Shown: positions 1 through 10,421 of the stretch, one piece after another
Position numbering within the stretch: position 1 is the stretch's first letter
How the letters are laid out: every line of letters starts with the position of its first letter
NCBI RefSeq assembly: GCF_905171765.1
Contig: NC_053392.1
Location: forward strand, 502,926,556 to 502,990,555
Direction: 5' to 3'
DNA length: 64,000 nucleotides
From: Bufo bufo
Taxonomy: Eukaryota; Chordata; Amphibia; Anura; Bufonidae
Translations under genes and position numbers: made by a program
The notes under the pieces: generated by a model
Database searches by the model: none
The model's input: the letters and a program-made list of their open reading frames with translations, nothing else
What the model was told of the DNA's origin: nothing

Positions 1-392
1 GGGATACTGTTCAAATAGTATAACTGCAACGATGGATATGAATTGTTTGGTTGATTTATTATAAACATGTGTCACTAATGTGGTTAACTAGGATGAATCT
101 TTTATATATTATTCCTGTATAATCATGTAATTTTTTGTATAATTATGCAATTTACACAGTAATCATGTATGTTATTTAAACACTTGAGACTGCACTGATT
201 GTTATGGCTTGACAAAGGCTCCATTGAGAGAGCTGAAACGTTGCTGTCTGCACATGGGGGAATAAATTTCATTTTTTTCACCGTCATTCGTGTGCTGCCT
301 TGGATTTTTCTACATATATACCTTATTGGATCAAGTCCGTGATCTACCCAAGGAATTGCACCCTTGTGAGTTGTGTGCTGCTCATCCTTTTT

Positions 393-430
<38 letters not shown>

Positions 431-633
431 TAGATTTCATAGCATCCCAAAACCCATAACTTTTTTTTTCCTATGTCATTTGTGGGCAGAAGCGTGTTCA
501 GCATGGAAATCACCTGTATTGCACCAAACGTGCTGCCGTGAGACTTCAGGGTCAAGAGTGAGTACGTCTTCACTGCTTGGTCCTGTCAGTCAAAGTGGTG
601 GGGGCACGGTCTGTAAACAATTTGAGCTAAGCT
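1..633. other. Intergenic DNA with one hammerhead-like relic and a TA microsatellite
   Basis: No coding region is supported. A short TA repeat lies at 409-428 and makes false Ile-Tyr reading frames. At about 207-262 the plus strand reads CTTGACAAAGGCTC, then GAGCTGAAACGTTGC, then GTC, and soon after GAATAAA. This resembles the degenerate hammerhead-type tails described at 9475-9517 and 27439-27490. The remainder is unremarkable AT-rich sequence. Confidence 0.5.
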
Positions 634-636
634 TTA

Positions 637-1109
637 TGGCTTGTTCACACGACCGTATGGCTTTTTTAGTGTTTTGTGGACCGTTTTTCACGGATCCGTT
701 ATTCCGTTTTTTGTTTCCGTTTCTGTTCCATTTTTCCGTATGGCATATACAGTATACAGTAATTACATAGAAAAAATTGGGCTCTGCATAACATTTTCAA
801 TAGATGGTTCCGCAAAAACCGAACGGATACGGAAGACATACGAATGCATTTTCGTATGTGTTCTGTTTTTTTTGCGGACCCATTGACTTGAATGGAGCCA
901 CGGAACGTGATTTGCGGACAATAATAGGACAAGACTCAAAATGTAGCAGAACGGATATGCGGACATACGGAAAAGGAATGCTCACGGAGTACATTCCGGT
1001 TTTTTTTGCGGACCCATAGAAATGAATGGTTCCATATACGGACCGTATACAGAACGCAATAAACGGCCCGTACACGGAACGCAAAAAAAACGTTCGTGTG
1101 AACGAGCCC
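637..1109. mobile_element. CGG/CCG-rich foldback MITE, PIF/Harbinger-like (copy 1)
   Basis: The ends are inverted repeats: GGCTTGTTCACACGACCGTAT on the left, and GTTCGTGTGAACGAGCCC on the right. They are flanked by TTA at 634-636 and TTA at 1110-1112. The inside is full of CCG/CGG words (ttccgt, ccgcaaa, gcggac, acggaa) in inverted arrangement, so the element can fold on itself. It has no coding capacity. The core resembles the copy at 56178-56650. The TWA-type 3-bp target duplication is the PIF/Harbinger hallmark; superfamily membership is inferred from that. Confidence 0.7.
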
Positions 1110-1112
1110 TTA

Positions 1113-1929
1113 GGTGCAACGGCAACCAATAAGCATAGACTTAAAAAACATATTTCTCCAGATAGGGGCCACTTATGAAGATGGGACCAAAAGCATTTGA
1201 AATATGCTGACAAGTGCACATCTGCACATGAGGAAAGTTTAATTTCAATGTAAGTGATGACAGATTCCCGTTGAATAGAATAAACTTGAGTACACTCACA
1301 GACATAATGGGAACCATGTAAGTGATAAGGATGGTCTGTGGAAGCTTGCTCAACAAGATGAAGTTGCATTTTCAATCTGGGAGGTCTAGTAAAAGGGCTT
1401 CTGGCATGCTGCAAAACTGGAAGTGCCAAACTACATCAAGTGGACCATGACAGAAGATTCAGGTGACAAAAAACTACAAAAAAAGCCTTAGTGGTTAGGA
1501 AGTGTTTTTTTGTTTCCACGTGAAGCAAATATATTCAGTGATTTTAGAAACTTTTTTTTCCCTCTCCACTAAAATTCCAGGTGTTGTGAGCCTCCCCTTT
1601 TTCCAGCAGCGGTTGCAGAGTTATCCAGATATAAAAACAGAGCTCCAGCCCCATCCTCCCCTATATGATACAGTTTCTAGGTGGAGGGCTAACAACCTTC
1701 TAATTCTCCAGGTACTTGGCCAGTTTCTAACTACCCATATGGTCAATCTGACCCTCAGTGAGCCCATCTCTCTCATAGTTATGGACCAAAAAATACCAAG
1801 CGGTGTTGAAAATCAATCTTGTATCATTCTGGCACATCTATGGTGTCCTGACCTTACAACATAAGCAAGAAACCATTAGTTGACTAGTCATTTTATCCAT
1901 AGTTTCTAATTGGTAACAGTTTAGCAGCT
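1113..1929. other. Unassigned intergenic sequence
   Basis: I see no exon with splice signals, no family match and no clear terminal repeat here. Several 60-120 codon open frames occur on both strands, but their translations have no recognisable pattern and they overlap each other. Confidence 0.5.
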
Positions 1930-1932
1930 TTA

Positions 1933-2259
1933 TGGTCCATTCAGACGCCCACAACTGTTTTGAGGTCCGCAAATTGCAGATCCGCAAAATACAGACAATG
2001 GACATCTGCGTTTCGCATTTTGCGGACCGCATATGGCCGGCACTATAATAGAAATGCCCTTTCTTGTCCATGGCTGCGGACAAGAACTGGACACGTTCTA
2101 TCTTTTTTGCGGGGCCGCAGAATGGAAGTACGGATGGGGACATCACACGGTGTGCTGTCCGCATCTTTTGCGGCCCCATTGAAAATGAATGGGTCCGCAC
2201 CAGTTCCACAAAATTGCGGAACGGATGCGGACCCTTTTTGCGGATGTGTGAATGGACCC
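1933..2259. mobile_element. CGG/CCG-rich foldback MITE (copy 2)
   Basis: The left end is GGTCCATTCAGACGCCC; the right end is GTGTGAATGGACCC. The termini match the copies at 28784-28869 and 39905-40212. Left flank is TTA, right flank is TCA, consistent with a mutated 3-bp duplication. Inside are inverted CCGCA/TGCGG words such as ccgcaaattgcagatccgc. Non-coding. Confidence 0.65.
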
Positions 2260-3030
2260 TCATTGTGTAAATCCGGACAGACACATAAGAAAGCAGTTGG
2301 CTTAACACTTGTTCGGCTAACAGCTATCACTCCTGACACCCTCATACACATACCAGTGCAGCAGCGCAAGCGCGTGTTGTCAGTAGGAAGCCAGGAGGAA
2401 TCTTCTGGCAGCGGCTTAGCTTCCCAAGAACAAATGAATAAGGAAGTTAAAATCCAACTTGCCCAACCCTTATCTTCCACTAAACCTGCTCTCGAGGGAG
2501 AATCAGGGGGGTGACTTACACATTAGATGGTCGACCGGTCCCACTGAAATCCACTAGTTTAGCTGACATACATTGAATTTGGACGCCCGGCTTAACTTGT
2601 TGCACAGTATTATTGCTTACTTACTCATGTGCATCCATAGGGAGGGCAGAGGTAACAGTCACTACTGGACCAAAAAAGCCCTCTGCCACATAAGAAGACA
2701 CCGCTATTGTAGAAAGCACATGGTAAGTCCTGTTAAAGATTTTGCACTGGGGTCCATGATCTTCAAGCTATGACTCTGTCTTGGACGACAGTTCCCACCT
2801 ACTTTGCAATGCTAAAATGACTTATGGCCATGCCAGCTGTCCATTTAACAAATAAATTATACAAATTGGTCTGTTTAGTTAAAAACCATTTATTGAAAAT
2901 CTGAAATCTGTTATACAGAGAGAAAAACACTATCGTAAATTAATGAAAAACAGTAAAGTAAGGTAAAGACTTCAAAAGTTCAAATAAACAGTTAGCTTAA
3001 GTAACAGACCCTCGACTCATCTATCCTACA
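2260..3030. other. Intergenic sequence, possibly an old dispersed repeat
   Basis: An open frame extends from the MITE into 2514 on plus, but its codons are mixed with MITE sequence and no protein family is recognisable. 2290-2515 looks like a moderately old dispersed repeat. 2530-3030 shows nothing I can name. Confidence 0.35.
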
Positions 3031-3208
3031 TTAAAGGGGTTGTCCCACAATAAATATTCTACATTTTTCAAAGCAGCACCTGGATCTGAATACTTTTGTA
3101 ATTGCATGTACCGTAATTAAAAAATTATTATTATTAACAGTTATTCACTGATCTCTATCTGTAAGGCGCCACCTGCTGTTTGTTTTCTTCTCTTCTCTGT
3201 CCACCTTA

Positions 3209-3468
3209 GGGCTCATGCACACGACCGTGCCGTTTTTTGCGGTCCACAAATTGCAGATCCGCAAAAAACGGATGCCGCCTGTGTGCCTTCCGCAATTTGC
3301 GGAACGGAACAGGAGGCCCATTATAGAGATGCCTAATTCTTGTCTGCAAAACGGACAAGAACAGGACATGTCTCATAATTTTTGCAGGGCCACGGTACGA
3401 AAAAACGGATGCGGACAGCACACAGAGTGCTGTCCGCATCTTTTGTGAACCTTCGTGTGCATGAGCCC
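3209..3468. mobile_element. CGG/CCG-rich foldback MITE (copy 3)
   Basis: The inverted ends are GGGCTCATGCACACGACCGT and CGTGTGCATGAGCCC. Left flank is TTA, right flank TAA. The interior pairs ccgcaaaaaacgg with matching CCG/CGG words on the other arm. The element has no coding frame of its own and is nested in the TTAA MITE 3031-4305. Confidence 0.7.
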
Positions 3469-3541
3469 TAACTGAGGTGGTCTCCCAAGCTCAGTTTTAA
3501 CTGCCACCAGCCAGATGTTCTGTTAGAAGCTGTGACTGTTA

Positions 3542-4069
3542 GAGCTCATGCACACGATCGTTGTTGTTTTGCGGTCTGTTTTTCACTGATCCGTTGTTCC
3601 GTATCTGTGGGGTTTTTTTTCTCTGATTTAAGTCCTCTTCCGTTCCGTAATTGCACAAAATATATCCTTATGGTTTCCGTATTTGATGCATTTTTTGCGG
3701 ATCAGAAACGGAAACAGTAACTTATTAATTACCAAACGTGTGAGCAATATGGGCTGGGCATAGCATTTCTACAGTATGGATCCGCAAAATACGGATGAAA
3801 TACGGATGACATACGGATGTGTTCTGTGTGTGTTCCGTATTTTTTGCGGGCCCATTGACTTGAACAGGGCCTCGGACCGTGATTTGCGGACAATAATAGT
3901 GCATGCACTACTTTTTTGCGGAACAGAAATACGGAGATACAAAAACGGAATGCACACAGAGTACCTTCCGTTGTTTTTGCGGACCCATTAAAGTGAATGG
4001 TTGCGCATACGGTCCGCAAAAAAAAACGGAACGGAAGCGGAAAGAAAATACGTTCATGTGCATGAGCCC
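3542..4069. mobile_element. CGG/CCG-rich foldback MITE (copy 4)
   Basis: The left end is GAGCTCATGCACACGATCGT, the right end ATGTGCATGAGCCC, the same terminal type as copy 3, only 70 bp away. Flanks are TTA and TGA. The body repeats attccg, cggatc and ttgcggac in inverted orientation. A short repeat of gagagctgcagcagaaagga lies just outside at 4077-4145. Confidence 0.68.
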
Positions 4070-4305
4070 TGACATGGAGAGAGCTGCAGCAGAAAGGAAG
4101 TGCCCCCTGAGCTGTGATGGGGAGAGAGCTGCAGCAGAAAGGACACAACCCCTGAGCTGCCAGCCAGAAGAAAATCTAACAGAGCAATTGGAGCATTGAA
4201 AGTTCAGATACAGGGCTGGTTTTGGCTTTGTTGAAAAGCGATTGTAATGTACTTCTTGATGTCAGATTTTTATTTATCACATTATTCATGGGATAAACCC
4301 TTTAA

Positions 4306-4806
4306 AGGGATTATTTTTATATGTTTTATAGGACACCAGTCAGATATGACTTCAACGGGTGTGTTTTATTTCTAGAATAAAGAGGCATCGCTTCTTCAAC
4401 GTCATTTACAATATTAAGACATAACTATATGACATATGACTATTAATCAGAACAAAAAACCCCACAATTGTCATCTTGTGCTCTATATGAGAATGTAGCT
4501 GTTCTTTTATTGCACATACAATATCATGCTTTATATACTAAAGTAAACTGTATTGGTGGCACGTTATATAACATTTTTCTTTTACGTGTCTGTTTTATTG
4601 CATTGATTTAAGAAGACAGTAAATTCCAAAATAAAAGCCCAAAGTAAATGTGTTTATGCTACATATGTACAGGACATAGTACATGCTGTCAGCAAATGTT
4701 GGAGACTCTTATTGAGGTGTAGTCTGTGCTTTTAAAAGAACATTTCCAAGTACTGCATGTCGTTGCTTCTTGGATCTTTTGACTTTTTTCAGTGGGTTTT
4801 GTTGAT
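4306..4806 (-). other. Probable 3' untranslated region of the MAL-type gene
   Basis: This stretch directly follows the TAA stop on the minus strand and is the only AT-rich, repeat-poor sequence around the last exon. It holds three AATAAA hexamers on the minus strand (tttatt on plus) at 4594-4599, 4506-4511 and 4365-4370, any of which could direct polyadenylation. The lower boundary is set by a TTAA-type MITE ending at 4305. Which signal is used cannot be told from sequence alone. Confidence 0.55.
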
Positions 4807-4884
4807 TTAAGGCGATCTCTTCCATCTTATTAGTGAGGCCACAGCGTGGATCACATACACCAGTGTGACAAGAAAGGAAAACAC
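4807..4884 (-). CDS. mal: Last coding exon of a MAL-type MARVEL-domain protein
   Basis: This exon encodes 25 residues and a TAA stop. On the minus strand the acceptor reads ttttgcag at 4885-4890 and upstream, followed by GTG TTT TCC. The peptide begins VFSFLVTLVYVIHAVASLI, a hydrophobic fourth transmembrane helix, and ends RWKRSP. Human MAL has the same layout: a last helix containing YVVHAVFSLI and then RWKSS at the very C terminus. MAL is a tetraspan proteolipid of lipid rafts that acts in apical sorting and in myelin. The exon joins in phase 0 to the exon at 41007-41135, recreating the family string IAAVVFS across the junction. A second open frame over the same bases gives no family match and is a shadow. 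MALL (BENE) and MAL2 fit less well because they lack the RWK ending. The gene assignment is strong; the exact paralogue name is inferred. Confidence 0.85.
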   Translation of the reverse strand: MFSFLVTLVYVIHAVASLIRWKRSP

Positions 4885-5440
4885 CTGCAAAATAGATGAA
4901 AATACAATTTGAGCAGAAATTATAAATGACAGGCACCCATACAGTGGGCAAGGTGGGTAGCTTGAAGGGAAGGCCAGGGGCGGATTGACCATAGACCCTA
5001 CAGGGAAATTTCCAGGTGGGACGATGCCCAGGATGCCACCCAAGCTCTCCTGATGGCCACAGGCCAGGTACATAATGATCTGATGCTCAACAGCCCCAGG
5101 TGCCCTCCTTAACTCAACTGTATTACCATCCTCAGGACAGTGATACAGTTAAATACTGTGGAGAGGGCGGCAGTATTTTGTGCTGCCCTGTGGTATTTGA
5201 TTCTGCTGCACTATGGTATTGCAGGCCCTATTGACTTCTGTTGGCCCTGCCTACTTATGTTGCCCTGTCTTCTATAAATTTAGTCCCGCCTACAACATGG
5301 GGACACTTTTAGTTTTTTTCCAGGGACACTTTAAGTTCCAAATCCGCCGCTGGGGAAGGCAAAAAGGGTATTTGTTTCCACCCCCAATGGCCCCTATTCC
5401 CTATTTACCCTAAATCCTAAGGTTTCTATAGGTTCAAAAA
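4885..5440. other. Start of the large MAL intron, no gene
   Basis: This follows the splice acceptor of the last MAL exon. Around 5200-5345 there is a GC-mixed segment that looks like an old dispersed repeat, but I cannot name it. No coding exon is supported. Confidence 0.4.
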
Positions 5441-5446
5441 TCTAAA

Positions 5447-6536
5447 AGTTGTAATATGTTGCAGAAAATGTAGATATGGCAGCTTTTGATTGAATGACGC
5501 GCTCCTGGTGCCGGCTTTCTCACTGTGACGTAGTCGGCGCGGCGCAGTGAGGAAGTCGGCACCAGGAGCGCGTCCTTCATTCACTGCGCCTGCGCCGGAT
5601 TTCGTCAGCGATGCTGCGAACTCGGCTGTCACTCAAGAGGAGCGGGGGGGGGAGCTAGACGGAGGACCTGGGCGGGATAAAGGGTGAGTGGACTGAGCCT
5701 CTAGGTGCTGAATCAACGCCCACATAGCACCTAGAGGCTCATTAGCATATTGCAAAAGTGTGTTTTTTAAGAGAACGGCCGCAGGGACAAATGTAAAAAG
5801 AACACTGTTATGTACTGCTGACATTAGCACATCACTAAGGTCAGTCAGCTACATAACAGAAATTGTGTCATCCACAGCGCCCTGCCCCTTTAAAGCTGAA
5901 CTACAGCAGTGAAGAAAAATGGCTGTATTGTTATGGAAACCTGGTGTAAAACTGTGTGTATGTGGAGACTAAGGGCCTGCAAGCTTCTATTGGCTGATAA
6001 GGGTCATGTGACCAGGCTTCTATTGGCTAATGCATTTTTTGGTAATATCTCAGGAACGGTACGTGCTAGAGAGCTGAGACCCGGTCTAAAACCTTCCCGG
6101 ACACCTGATGTACCTGTGTGCCAAATTTCATTATTGTAAATGCGACGGTGCGTATTCATTTAGCGCACATACATACACACATACACTCAGCTTTATATAT
6201 TAGATATTAGTAAAAGCTGCCATGTCTACATTTTCTGCAACATATTAAAACTTTTATATTTTTGATGCTGCGAACTCGGACGTCACTCAAGAGGAGCGGA
6301 GCGAGCTAGACAGAGGACCTGGGCGGGATAAAGGCTGAGTGGACCGAGCCTCTAGGTGCTGAATCAACGCCCACATAGCACCTAGAGGCTCATTAGCATA
6401 TTGTAAAAGTGTGTTTTTTAGAAGAACGGCCACAGGGACAAATGTAAAAAGAACACTGTTATGTACTGCTGACATTAGCACGTCGCTAATGTCAGTCAGC
6501 TACATAACAGAAATTCTGATGGTAGAAACCCTTTAA
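5447..6536. mobile_element. Duplicated TTAA-type MITE halves flanking a Helitron fragment
   Basis: A ~245-bp block starting gatgctgcgaactcgg and ending taacagaaatt occurs twice in the same orientation, at about 5607-5852 and 6264-6512. The right copy ends at a TTAA (6533-6536) after TAGAAACCCTTTAA, the TTAAAGGG-type terminus. The piece at 5447-5497 is the inverted complement of 6206-6262. The arrangement suggests a palindromic TTAA MITE rearranged around an inserted segment (5853-6204). Coding is not supported. Confidence 0.55.
5853..6204 (-). mobile_element. Helitron 5'-end fragment
   Basis: Read on minus, the segment starts at 6204 with TCTAATATATAAAGCTGAG, then a TGTGTGTATG-rich stretch, then a conserved-looking part with AAATTTGGCACACAGG. 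Animal Helitrons start with TC and this TCTA-type AT-rich leader. No hairpin plus CTAG end is found at the other side, so this is a 5' fragment. The assignment rests on end-sequence resemblance only. Confidence 0.45.
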
Positions 6537-7947
6537 GAGAGCGGAGTGCTGTAAAGGTCACAGTTCAGGGGCAGGTAGGTTGGCCATTCAGGCCACCCTC
6601 AAAATACGGACTTAAAAACGCCCTACCCGGTTAGGCCAAGCCCACTCCACAGCCGACGGGGATTGAAAAAATGAAGGTAAAAATCAACTTTTGTCAGCTG
6701 CAAGGGTGGGAGGGAGGGTGACTTTCTCCCTGCAGATCACGCTCAGACTGCACAGTGCTGCTGTCTGAGAGTGAGCTGTTCAAAATGACATCCCTGTGTC
6801 CGTCCAGGTCCTGCGCCGGACAGGGGACAGGAGTCTGAAAGCCAGACTGTCCGGCCTAAAACTGGACCTCTGGCCACCCTAAGGGCAGGCTGCTGTGGAG
6901 GTTACAGTAAAGGGGACAGTCTGCTATGGAGGTCAGTGTTAAGGGGCAGATTGCTGTAGAGGTCACTGTTAAGGGGGCGGGGTGTTGTGAAAATCGATGT
7001 TAAGGGAGCGGGATGCTGTGAAGGTCACTGTTAAAGGGGCGGGCTGCTGTGGAGGTCACTGTTAAGGAGGGTGGAATGCTGTGGAGGTCACCGTTAAAGG
7101 GCCGGGTGCTGTGAAGGTCACTGTTAAAGGGGCAGGCTGCTGTGGAGGTCACTGTTAAAGGGGGGTTGAATGCTGTGGAGGTCACTGTTAAAGGGCCGGG
7201 TGCTGTGGTGGTCACTGTTAAAGGGGTGGGCTGCTGTGAAGGTCACTGTTAAGGGGGGCGGAATGCTGTGGAGGTCACTGTTAAAGGGCCGGGCACGGTG
7301 GAGGTCTCTGTTAAGTGGGCAGGGAACGGTGGAGGTCACAGTTAAGGTGACGGTCCGCTATGGATGTCAGTGTTAAGGGAGCGGGATGCTGTGAAGGTCA
7401 CTGTTAAAGGGGCGGGCTGCTGTGGAGGTCACTGTTAAGGGGGGTGGAAATGCTGTTGAGGTCACTGTTAAGGGGGGTGGAATGCTGTGGAGGTCACTGT
7501 TAAAGGGCTGGGTGCTGTGAAGGTCACTGTTAAAGGGGCGGGCTGCTGTGGAGGTCACTGTTAAAGGGGGGTTGAATGCTGTGGAGGTCACTGTTAAAGG
7601 GCCGGGCGCTGTGGAGGTCTCTGTTAAGTGGGCAGGGAACGGTGGAGGTCACAGTTAAGGTGACGGTCCGCTATGGATGTCAGTGTTAAGGGGCGGGGTG
7701 CTATAGAAGTCACTGTTAACGGGGCGGGGTGTTGTGGAGGTCAAATTTTAAGGAAACTGAGTTCTGTGGGGGTCACTGTTAAGGAGACTGATTATTGTGG
7801 AAATCACTGTTAACGAGACGGGGTACTGTGGAGGTCACTAATAAATGGGCAGCCGCTGTGGAGGTCACTGTTAAAGGGGAGGGCGGTGTGGATGTTACTG
7901 TTTAGGGGGCAGGCCATTGTGGAAGTCACTGTTAAAGGGACAGTAAA
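6537..7947. repeat. Minisatellite, ~31-bp unit with a 313-bp higher-order repeat
   Basis: The unit is close to GGTCACTGTTAAAGGGGCGG followed by gctgctgtgga, with units 30 to 33 bp long. A run of about ten units is itself duplicated: the rare variants agggaacggtggaggtcac and gtccgctatggatgtcagt occur at 7321 and again at 7634, a 313-bp offset. The array is broken at about 6577-6886 by an unrelated insert ending in TGGCCACCC and continues after the palindrome at 9588-9640. Long open frames on both strands here are artefacts of the repeat. Confidence 0.85.
6577..6886. mobile_element. Short insert inside the minisatellite
   Basis: The array unit stops after ggggcaggta and resumes with agggcaggctgctgtgg. 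Between them the ends are inverted: GGTTGGCCATTCAGGCC on the left, CCTCTGGCCACCCT on the right. The inside contains ccggacaggggacagg. It looks like a non-autonomous element; no target duplication was settled. Confidence 0.4.
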
Positions 7948-8116
7948 AAGAAAAAGAAAAATGTAGCAGCACTACAAAAAATAAATATTGTTCCTTACTG
8001 TGGTGGTGCCCGCTGTGTCAGAAGCCAGTCTTGTGCTTCCCCAAATCCAGATGCAATTGTAACAGAAAACTGCAGCACTCTCCAGCATTGGTCTTTACAA
8101 ACTTTTATTCACCAAT

Positions 8117-8160
8117 ACAAATGCGACGTTTTGATCTGTGTGATCTTTCTCAAGCAATTT
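8117..8160 (-). ncRNA. Degenerate hammerhead-like motif (left arm)
   Basis: This is the inverted partner of 9475-9517. On minus it reads CTTGAGAAAGATC, ACACA, GATC, AAAACGTCGC. The core GAAA is mutated to AAAA here, so activity is not expected. Confidence 0.35.
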
Positions 8161-9474
8161 AACAATGTGAACTAAAAACCGGATACATATACCCTACTAA
8201 GCCGGTCACATGACCCAATCAATTATGTTAATAAACCATTTATAAATGACTGTGAGTACCGCCCCTTGCCATGTTCATCCTGCAATAGGGTTAACTTAAC
8301 GTGTCATTCTCAAACATCCTATACTGTGCATACATAAAAATATATATACATACGACTCTATCCACTTACTACGATGCATAATGTGAACCTGGGGATATCG
8401 CCACTGAGGTAGACTCCAACGGCATGTGCGGCCGATCGCATCACTTCCCTCGGCGTTCCTCCATATCAAATGCGCCTGCGTGTCTCCTCCATGACGTCAG
8501 CCGCAGGACGCTCAACTGGTGCCATGGAGACCAGACACCTCCTATCCACGTCACCACTAGAGCAAAGCGCGCATGCGCGCCCAACTTCCGTAGTGACAGG
8601 ATCCAGCGTCGGGCCTCCTGTCACCGTGTAACGCCCCTACAGCCGCTGCCATGGTAACCTTGTGTATAGTCCTCTTCTGAATGAAGCCTATAATAAAGGC
8701 TTCTGTATTATTATATATATTCTAAACTTTTAATAAGGAGAACGTAAATAACCAAATGAGCTAGGTGTCCACTACTCGTCCATATCTTAGGATTAGAGTA
8801 CCCAGTCACTAAATTGAATTAAGCCTCATGATAGATGGTTTGGGACTCATATACTCATATACACAGGGCGGCACTATCCAGTCCAGATCACAAGAGGTAA
8901 ATACCACTCCTGTTCTAGAGTGGACCAGCGCCCTCCCCCATCAAACAATTGTGATGATCAGAGGACTATACACAAGGTTACTATGGCAGCGGCTGTAGGG
9001 GCGTTACACGGTGACAGGAGGCCCGACGCTGGATCCTGTCACTACGGAAGTTGGGCGCGCATGCGGGCTTTGCTCTAGTGGTGACGTGGATGGGAGGCGT
9101 CCGGTCTCCATGGCACCAGTTGAGCGTCCTGCGGCTGACGTCATGGAGGAGACACGCAGGCGCATTTGATATGGAGGAACGCTGAGGGAAGTGATGCGAT
9201 CGGCCGCACATGCCGTTGGAGTCTACCTCAGTGGCGATATCCCCAGGTTCACATTATGCATCGTAGTAAGTGGATAGAGTCGTATGTATATATATTTTTA
9301 TGTATGCACAGTATAGGATGTTTGAGAATGACACGTTAAGTTAACCCTATTGCAGGATGAACATGGCAAGGGGCGGTACTCACAGTCTTTTATAAATGGT
9401 TTATTAACATAATTGATTGGGTCATGTGACCGGCTTAGTAGGGTATATGTATCCGGTTTTTAGTTCACACTGTT

Positions 9475-9517
9475 AAATTGCTTGAGAAAGATCACACAGA
9501 TCGAAACGTCGCATTTG
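9475..9517 (+). ncRNA. Degenerate hammerhead-like motif (right arm)
   Basis: Stem I can pair AAATTGC (9475-9481) with GCATTTG (9511-9517) with one U-U mismatch. Stem II is GATC/GATC (9490-9493, 9499-9502) with loop ACACA. Then come GAAA (9503-9506) and CGTC. The 5' core reads CTTGAGA instead of CTGATGA, so this is a relic or a variant. Confidence 0.4.
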
Positions 9518-9587
9518 TATTGGTGAATAAAAGTTTGTAAAGACCAAGGCTGGAGAGTGCTGCAGTTTTCTGTTACAATTGCATCTG

Positions 9588-9712
9588 TTAAGGGGCGGGG
9601 TACTGTAGATGTCACTGTTAGAGTGGATACTGTCGATATCTTTTAACAACAAACACGAACATTAAATGAAATAGATGAAATATACCCGTGCGAAGCCGGG
9701 TCCTTCTGCTAG
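9588..9712 (+). mobile_element. Helitron 3' end
   Basis: The minisatellite resumes for one or two units. Then at 9684-9701 a GC hairpin ACCCGTGCGAAGCCGGGT is followed by 7 bases and CTAG at 9709-9712, then T. A short hairpin just before CTAG (CTRR), with no target duplication, is the Helitron 3' signature. The minisatellite may therefore have been carried inside this Helitron. No Rep/helicase coding is seen. Confidence 0.55.
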
Positions 9713-10041
9713 TATATTACTAAAGTGTAGCGTTCTGTTCTCATTGTTTGGTCCCATCGGCTTGAATTAATACTTAGAAGAAATCAAGTCTTTTTTTTAT
9801 TGCCCTATGGGTCGTGGATGGGTGCGAGTCAGAGGATGGAGTGACCAGTTATTTTACGGTGGATTCACAGTTTGCAGCAATGAGCACCCCAATTATATAG
9901 CTAAGTATGAAAATGTGAATGTGAGAATTGCTAAGACAAAGCATTATATAAGAAAACTAATACTATAGCAAATAATAATAAGACAATATAGTACAGCAAT
10001 ACAAAATAGAAACAAGAAGAATACGTAAGCAATTATGTTTA
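9713..10041. other. Intron sequence between Helitron end and hAT element
   Basis: AT-rich, no coding or repeat structure recognised. The hAT target duplication ATGATCAT lies at its right edge (10042-10049). Confidence 0.5.
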
Positions 10042-10421
10042 ATGATCATTAGAGATGTCGCAAACATTTAATTTTCCGTTCGCGAAAGGCGAACGCGAAT
10101 TTCCGCAAATGTTTGCGAACGGGCGAACCGCCATAGACTTCAATAGGCAGGCGAATTTAAAAACCCACAGGGACTCTTTCAACCACAATAGTGATGGAAA
10201 AGTTATTTCAGGGGGACTAACACCTGGACTGTGGCATGCCGGAGGGGGATCCATGGCAAAACTCCCATGGAAAATTACGTAGTTGACGCAGAGTCAGGTT
10301 TTAATCCATAAAGGGCATAAATCACCTAATATTCCTAAATTGTTTGGAATAACGTGCTTTAAAACATCCAGTGTGTGTATACGATCAGGTATGATGTTGT
10401 ATCGATCAGGTAGTGTAAGGG

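Larger units (their letters stand above)
3031..4305. mobile_element. TTAA-target MITE, T2/Kolobok-like, carrying two nested foldback MITEs
   Basis: The left end is TTAAAGGGGTTGTCCCA; the right end, read on minus, is TTAAAGGGTTTATCCCA, with TTAA at 3031-3034 and 4302-4305. TTAAAGGRR termini with a TTAA duplication are the hallmark of the Xenopus T2 MITE family, related to Kolobok transposons. It has no transposase frame. Two CGG-rich foldback elements (3209-3468 and 3542-4069) interrupt it, so it is older than both. Confidence 0.72.
8050..9589. mobile_element. 1.5-kb palindrome with 627-bp arms, Penelope-like tail type
   Basis: The left arm (about 8050-8676) is repeated in inverse at about 8962-9589 with only scattered differences; the spacer is about 285 bp. 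Each arm carries, near its outer end, a degenerate hammerhead-like motif followed by gaataaaag. The palindrome plus about 100 bp of single-copy sequence on its left interrupts the minisatellite, which resumes at 9588 with ttaaggggcggggt. The layout of inverted tails with a short one-sided extension is the same as in the Penelope-like element at 30142-36150, so I infer a non-autonomous Penelope-type relative. No protein is encoded. Confidence 0.65.

Noticed and set aside
123..573. Frames with runs of Ile-Tyr
   Set aside because: Translation of the TA microsatellite.
4709..4951. 80-codon minus frame over the last MAL exon
   Set aside because: It crosses the splice acceptor and reads the exon in the wrong frame; the other frame gives the MAL family C terminus.
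7000..7591. Long open frames on both strands with repeated TVTSTA or LLKGR motifs
   Set aside because: They are translations of the ~31-bp minisatellite; stops are absent because the unit lacks them.
8424..9211. Two near-identical 77-codon frames on opposite strands
   Set aside because: They are the two arms of the palindrome 8050-9589.
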